Below, in pieces: positions 6,755 to 9,974 of a stretch of DNA of 9,974 nucleotides. The notes below the pieces were generated by a model that had not been told where the DNA came from, searched no databases, and saw only the letters and a program-made list of their open reading frames with translations. Every line of letters starts with the position of its first letter. Position 1 is the first letter of the stretch. The position numbers were made by a program, and so were the translations under genes. Location of the stretch: positions 1 through 9,974 of the forward strand of contig VFLF01000072.1 in assembly GCA_009885185.1 (NCBI GenBank). The letters are read 5' to 3'. The DNA is from Nitrosomonadales bacterium. Lineage in GTDB: Bacteria > Pseudomonadota > Gammaproteobacteria > Burkholderiales > SG8-41.

Positions 6755-7453
6755 TTACTTGGTGCGCGATGTCAACGCCGCCGCGCCGCGCGGTGCGGTA
6801 TACGGCAGTGTGTCGAGAAAATCCCGCGGTGCGTCGTCGCCATTACACCATTCCACGAAATCATCCACCGTATCCAGATCAAACGCCAGCGCCGCATGCA
6901 CGCACGCCGCCGTGCGCGCGCCGCGCGCATTGCCCTGCGCGAGGTGTCGTGCGTAACTGTCTGCGCCGAACGCAAACTCGCGCACGCCCGCATTCACCAG
7001 CAGCGCATTGGTGCCCGCGTGATGCCGGTCAGGCGCGATCACCACGTCGGCGCCGGCAACCGGCACGGCCTCCAGCGCCTGCAATGCCGCCACGTCCATC
7101 CGAGGAAGATCGCACGGCAGCACCAGCAGGCGTTGCGCGCCCCGCGCGGCGGCGTACGCGGCCGCCTGCGACAGCGCGTCATTCAAATCCAGCGTAGCGT
7201 CCTGTTCCGGAAGTGCAACCGCGCCCGCTTTGCGCGCGAGTGCGCGCGTCACCTCGCATGGGCTCACCACGATGCAGCGTTGCGCGCCATGGACATCTCC
7301 CAGCCACTGTGTCACCACACCCAAGGTGCGCGCGAGCAGCCAGCGATTCAGTTTGCCGCGCGCCACGTCGCTCAACACGGCAGACAAACGCGACTTGCCC
7401 GCGTTCACGCCACGATGCGGCACAATCACGTATAAGTATTTGTTTTTATTCAT
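6755..7453 (-). CDS. cofC: CofC, phospho-acid guanylyltransferase of F420 biosynthesis
   Basis: This 232-residue nucleotidyltransferase of the CofC/FbiD family couples GTP to 2-phospholactate, phosphoenolpyruvate or 3-phosphoglycerate, depending on lineage, giving the activated precursor for CofD. Motifs are VPHRGVNAGKSRLSAVLS (11-28), DLNDAL (89-94), LPCDLPR (112-118) with the metal-binding Asp115, PDRHHAGTNALL (141-152), FGADSYARH (162-170) and FDLDTVDDF (191-199). The family normally has a lysine in the VPxK part of the first motif, and here it is Arg14; the second lysine (Lys20) is kept. The first codons overlap the end of cofD by 8 nt (ATGAATAA), so translation is probably coupled. The Bug gene starts 26 nt downstream. 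The family is secure. Which phospho-acid is used cannot be read by eye; a 3-phosphoglycerate-using CofC is known from Mycetohabitans (Paraburkholderia) rhizoxinica. Confidence 0.93.
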   Translation of the reverse strand: MNKNKYLYVIVPHRGVNAGKSRLSAVLSDVARGKLNRWLLARTLGVVTQWLGDVHGAQRCIVVSPCEVTRALARKAGAVALPEQDATLDLNDALSQAAAYAAARGAQRLLVLPCDLPRMDVAALQALEAVPVAGADVVIAPDRHHAGTNALLVNAGVREFAFGADSYARHLAQGNARGARTAACVHAALAFDLDTVDDFVEWCNGDDAPRDFLDTLPYTAPRGAAALTSRTK

Positions 7454-8387
7454 TATTTTGTGCCGCCGCGAATGAAATCACGCGCCGCGCCAGTGCCGCG
7501 CTTTCACTGCGATTGTGCATCAGCGTATCCGTCATCAACACTTTTTTATCCATGCGCTCGATCACGCCCGCCCATTTTGCATCCTGCCGGTCGATCACCC
7601 AATGATCGACGGCGCTGCCATAGTGTCGCGCCATTTCCGCGGCGGTGGGTTTGATGCCCAGCTCGCGCATCATCTTTGCCGCCGGGCCCTTGACCGCCGC
7701 GCCGCCGATGATCGGCGACACCGCGATCACCGGAAACGTGCGCGCCTTCAACCATGCCCTGATCGCCGGCACACTGAAAATCGGCGCGATGCTGACGAAC
7801 GGATTCGAGGGGCACAGCACCACCGCATCCACGCCAGCACGCATCACGCGCGCCAGCGCATCGGGCACGCGCGCCTTGCGCGCACCGGCGAAACGAAATC
7901 CTGTCACACGTGGCTTGCAGCGCTGGCGCACGAAATAATCCTGAAAATCGAGTTCGCCGGATGTTGTTTTAACGACGGTGCGTACCGGCGTTTCACTCAT
8001 CGGCACAATCGTGTGCCTGACACCGAAGCGCGCGGCCAGCTCGCGCGTCACGGTTGATAACGATGCACCTCGCGCCAGCGCCTCGCGGCGCAGCACATGC
8101 AGCGCCAGATCGCGGTCGCCCAACTGAAACCAGTCCGCGCCGCCGAGGCGTTTCACTTCATCCATGAAATTCCAGGTCTCGCCCGCTCGGCCCCAACCGG
8201 TTTTGGGGTTATTCACCCCCGCCAGCGTGTACAGCACGGTGTCCAGATCGGGGCACACGGTAAAGCCCAGGTGCTCGAAATCGTCACCGGTATTCACTAC
8301 GATGGTAAGTTCACTCGGCGGCAGCACCGCAGCCAGCCCCACCGCGAGCTTCGCGCCCCCCACACCGCCCGCGAGTGCCACGATCAT
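7446..8387 (-). CDS. cofD: CofD, phospho-acyl transferase forming F420-0 from Fo
   Basis: This complete 313-residue CofD/FbiA protein transfers the phospho-acid moiety from the GDP-linked CofC product to the deazaflavin Fo, giving F420-0 or its variant. Motifs are ALAGGVGGAKLAVGL (4-18), VNTGDDFEHLG (31-41), CPDLDTVLYTLAG (45-57), GWGRAGETW (64-72), LGDRDLALH (89-97), FQDYFV (148-153), PSNPFVSI (193-200) and VSPIIGGAAVKGPAAK (223-238). The acidic residues in NTGDD and PDLD correspond to the metal and substrate site of the family. The start codon overlaps the cofE stop by 4 nt (ATGA), and the stop lies within cofC, so the three genes form one tightly coupled unit. No domain is missing and the length is normal. 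The assignment is unambiguous. Confidence 0.97.
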   Translation of the reverse strand: MIVALAGGVGGAKLAVGLAAVLPPSELTIVVNTGDDFEHLGFTVCPDLDTVLYTLAGVNNPKTGWGRAGETWNFMDEVKRLGGADWFQLGDRDLALHVLRREALARGASLSTVTRELAARFGVRHTIVPMSETPVRTVVKTTSGELDFQDYFVRQRCKPRVTGFRFAGARKARVPDALARVMRAGVDAVVLCPSNPFVSIAPIFSVPAIRAWLKARTFPVIAVSPIIGGAAVKGPAAKMMRELGIKPTAAEMARHYGSAVDHWVIDRQDAKWAGVIERMDKKVLMTDTLMHNRSESAALARRVISFAAAQNNE

Positions 8388-9145
8388 CGGAACAAATCCT
8401 CGGCCTCATCGCGCAGCAGTTCTTTGACCGAACCCTCGCGCGGCGCGTAGGGAAAACCGCGCACCATCACGGCGGGCGTGCCTTCATCCGCCTGCCCCAT
8501 CACCAGCGATGCGGCGGCGGCCAGTTCATCGGAGGCGGCCACCTGCGTGACCCGCAACGTGCGCCCTTCGCGGTCTTTGTTGCCGCGCATATCGACCAGC
8601 GCGGGGAGCCCCGCCACGCCGATGGCCGTGCCGGTAACGCCGTGGCGCCAGGCGCGGCCGAAGCTGTCGATAATCAGCACGCCCATCTCAACGTCACACT
8701 TATCGCGCAGTTCGTCACGGAGCTTGCGCGCGGACGCATCGGGGTCTTGCGGCAACAGCAACACCGCTTCGTCACCGTCTGGCACATTCGATTGATCGAT
8801 GCCCGCGTTCGCCATGATGAAACCCAGCTTGTGTTCGGTGATGATGATGCCCGGTTTCACGCGCAGCACCTTGTTTGATTCACGCAGCATGAGTTCGACG
8901 AGGCGCGGGTCTTTGTCGGCTTGCTGTGCAATGGTTTGTGCGCGTTCCGAGGGCGTAACGCTGGAGAGTGGCACTACCCGGCCTTCGGCCTTGGAGATAA
9001 TTTTTTGCGCGAGGACGAGGATGTCGGCGGGTTGTGGGGACAAGCCGGTGCGCGTTAGCGCCGCCAACAATAGGCTGCCGAGCGACGCTCTTTGCGTCAC
9101 TTCGGGAATTCCAGGCAGGGCAATAAGTCGGAGTTCGCGCGGCAT
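8384..9145 (-). CDS. cofE: CofE, F420-0:L-glutamate ligase (stand-alone form)
   Basis: This 253-residue GTP-dependent ligase adds glutamate(s) to F420-0. Motifs are LPGIPEV (10-16), VLAQKIISKAEGR (44-56), EHKLGFIMANAGIDQSNV (104-121), LLPQDPDASARKLRDEL (130-146), DSFGRAWRHG (160-169), IGVAGLPALVDMRGNKD (175-191) and a final AVMVRGFPY (225-233). It ends after the CofE domain, so it lacks the C-terminal nitroreductase-like domain found in actinobacterial FbiB. The C-terminal ATGA overlap links it to cofD. The ATG at 9145 fits the usual CofE N-terminus, but the 18 nt between it and the upstream MITE-like repeat contain no convincing Shine-Dalgarno, so initiation may be weak or altered by the repeat. 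The functional assignment is very secure. Confidence 0.97.
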   Translation of the reverse strand: MPRELRLIALPGIPEVTQRASLGSLLLAALTRTGLSPQPADILVLAQKIISKAEGRVVPLSSVTPSERAQTIAQQADKDPRLVELMLRESNKVLRVKPGIIITEHKLGFIMANAGIDQSNVPDGDEAVLLLPQDPDASARKLRDELRDKCDVEMGVLIIDSFGRAWRHGVTGTAIGVAGLPALVDMRGNKDREGRTLRVTQVAASDELAAAASLVMGQADEGTPAVMVRGFPYAPREGSVKELLRDEAEDLFR

Positions 9146-9163
9146 GTGCGCGTCTGTGGTTGC

Positions 9164-9316
9164 CCCTCACCCCAACCCACCACCCCTCAAGGGGGTGCTG
9201 TGCTGAGTCCCCGCAAGCGGGGCGAGGGGGCGGCTTGGTGGCAATGGAAAGAGTTCCACGCCAACCAACAAAACGGCCCCCTCGCCCGCCTGGGCGGGAG
9301 AGGGTTGGGGTGAGGG
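9164..9316. repeat. MITE-like nested inverted repeat between the F420 reductase gene and cofE
   Basis: A perfect 15-bp terminal inverted repeat, CCCTCACCCCAACCC at 9164-9178 and its complement at 9302-9316, bounds about 153 bp. A second perfect 12-bp pair lies inside (GGGCGAGGGGGC at 9220-9231, complement at 9276-9287). Each half also holds its own hairpin: CCCCGC-AA-GCGGGG at 9209-9222 and CCCGCC-TG-GGCGGG at 9285-9298. The element encodes no protein. The same module appears widely in proteobacterial intergenic regions, where it is often mistranslated as short proline- and serine-rich ORFs. It splits the predicted operon and ends 18 nt before the cofE start. No flanking target duplication was obvious. 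Confidence 0.85.
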
Positions 9317-9347
9317 TAGGGCGCGTGCGTTCATACTAAAGGTTACG

Positions 9348-9974
9348 TTAAGGAGATGGCGGCACGCCAGTAATGCGTATCCCCGACCCCGCGACCTTGT
9401 AACGCTTGTTAATCGCAATCAACACCGAGGTCAGCGCTTCGGAGGCAATCGAATTCGCCAGCACGCCCGCGTGCCACGCGCGCAGTCCCGCGTCGTGTGC
9501 AAGCCCAATGACCACTTCGCGCGCCTCGGCATCATCGCCGCACACCAGCACATCGCAATCGACTTCATGCGCGGGGTCTTTCAAATGCGTGGCGGACACA
9601 TTTTGAAACGCAGACACCACTCTCACCTGCGGGCCGAGCCGCCGTTGCAACGCCACCACCGCCGACTCGCCATGGGGCAACTGCACGCGATCCACCTTGG
9701 GCGGCGCGAGCGGCACGGTGACATCGATCAGAATTTTGCCCGCCAGTTGCGCAGCCACGCTGTCCGCTGTCGCCAGTTGTGCTGCGTAGGGCACGGTGAG
9801 CACCACCACCCCGGCCTGCGCGGCATCTGCGTTGCTTGCGCCGCGCACCGTTGATTTGCCGCCGAGCAATTGATTTAATTCTGCCGCGCCCGCTGCCGCT
9901 TTGGCTTTATCACGCGAGCCGATCACAACGTCGTGCCCCGCCAGCGCCCAGCGATACGCCAGCCCGCCGCCTTC
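9348..9974 (-). CDS. npdG: NADPH:F420 oxidoreductase (NPDR/FNO), N-terminus beyond window
   Basis: The C-terminal 208 codons of an F420-dependent NADP reductase are present, with the reading frame open to the window edge. The first visible residues, EGGGLAYRWALAGHDVVIGS, continue the Rossmann glycine loop and lead to SRDKAKAAA, the NADP-2'-phosphate-binding segment typical of this family. Further motifs are VVVLTVPYAAQ, ILIDVTVPL, VVSAFQNVSATHL and CDVLVCGDD, and the protein ends in RITGVPPSP. Roughly 10-15 residues are probably missing. The enzyme moves hydride between NADPH and F420; in aerobic bacteria it usually supplies F420H2. A GTG at 9926 is an internal codon, not the start, because the conserved glycine loop lies upstream of it. 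The gene precedes cofE in the same direction, separated by 202 nt containing a repeat. The family assignment is firm; the symbol follows common usage. Confidence 0.93.
   Translation of the reverse strand, partial: EGGGLAYRWALAGHDVVIGSRDKAKAAAGAAELNQLLGGKSTVRGASNADAAQAGVVVLTVPYAAQLATADSVAAQLAGKILIDVTVPLAPPKVDRVQLPHGESAVVALQRRLGPQVRVVSAFQNVSATHLKDPAHEVDCDVLVCGDDAEAREVVIGLAHDAGLRAWHAGVLANSIASEALTSVLIAINKRYKVAGSGIRITGVPPSP

Noticed and set aside
9167..9418. An 83-codon minus-strand ORF rich in Ser-Pro-Gln-Pro
   Set aside because: It is a translation of the MITE-like repeat plus the end of the F420 reductase gene in another frame. Such Pro/Ser-rich peptides are a known artefact of this repeat type.
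9348..9926. GTG at 9926 as the start of the F420 reductase gene
   Set aside because: The frame stays open upstream and encodes the conserved glycine-rich NADP loop, so the true start is beyond the window.

Overview
The window is a GC-rich stretch of bacterial chromosome. All eleven recognisable genes lie on the minus strand, so transcription runs from high to low coordinates. Three genes encode Bug-type (tripartite tricarboxylate transporter, TctC-like) periplasmic binding proteins, a family massively expanded in Betaproteobacteria (Burkholderiales and relatives). With the codon bias and the three types of interspersed palindromic repeat, this makes a betaproteobacterium or close relative the best guess. 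That is an inference from gene content; no phylogenetic marker is present.

Region by region, in transcription order. (1) 9974-6755 is a coenzyme F420 module: the C-terminal 208 codons of an NADPH:F420 oxidoreductase (npdG/fno type), a 202-nt gap filled mostly by a MITE-like repeat, then cofE, cofD and cofC joined by 4-nt and 8-nt overlaps. (2) 6728-3894 holds a Bug binding protein starting 26 nt after cofC, a 99-nt gap with a palindromic repeat, a dienelactone hydrolase family protein, and 12 nt later a luciferase-like monooxygenase (LLM) family oxidoreductase. (3) 3893-3735 is a 159-nt gap with a pair of inverted ATTCCC...GGGAAT-type palindromes. (4) 3734-1 holds a second Bug protein, a second LLM (Mer-like) oxidoreductase, an octopine/nopaline dehydrogenase family protein, and the first 165 codons of a third Bug protein, which overlaps the dehydrogenase by 4 nt.

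Taken together this looks like an F420-dependent catabolic island. CofC, CofD and CofE carry out the late steps of F420 assembly (guanylylation, transfer to the deazaflavin Fo, glutamylation). The NADPH:F420 oxidoreductase recharges F420. The two LLM proteins are plausible users of F420H2. The hydrolase and the opine-dehydrogenase-like protein could process the products, and the Bug proteins could capture carboxylate substrates. The substrate cannot be read from the sequence. The Fo synthase (cofG/cofH or fbiC), the source of the phospho-acid precursor, any TctA/TctB membrane subunits and any regulator are not in the window. No RNA gene, CRISPR array, transposase or phage gene was seen, and no gap between genes exceeds about 200 nt.
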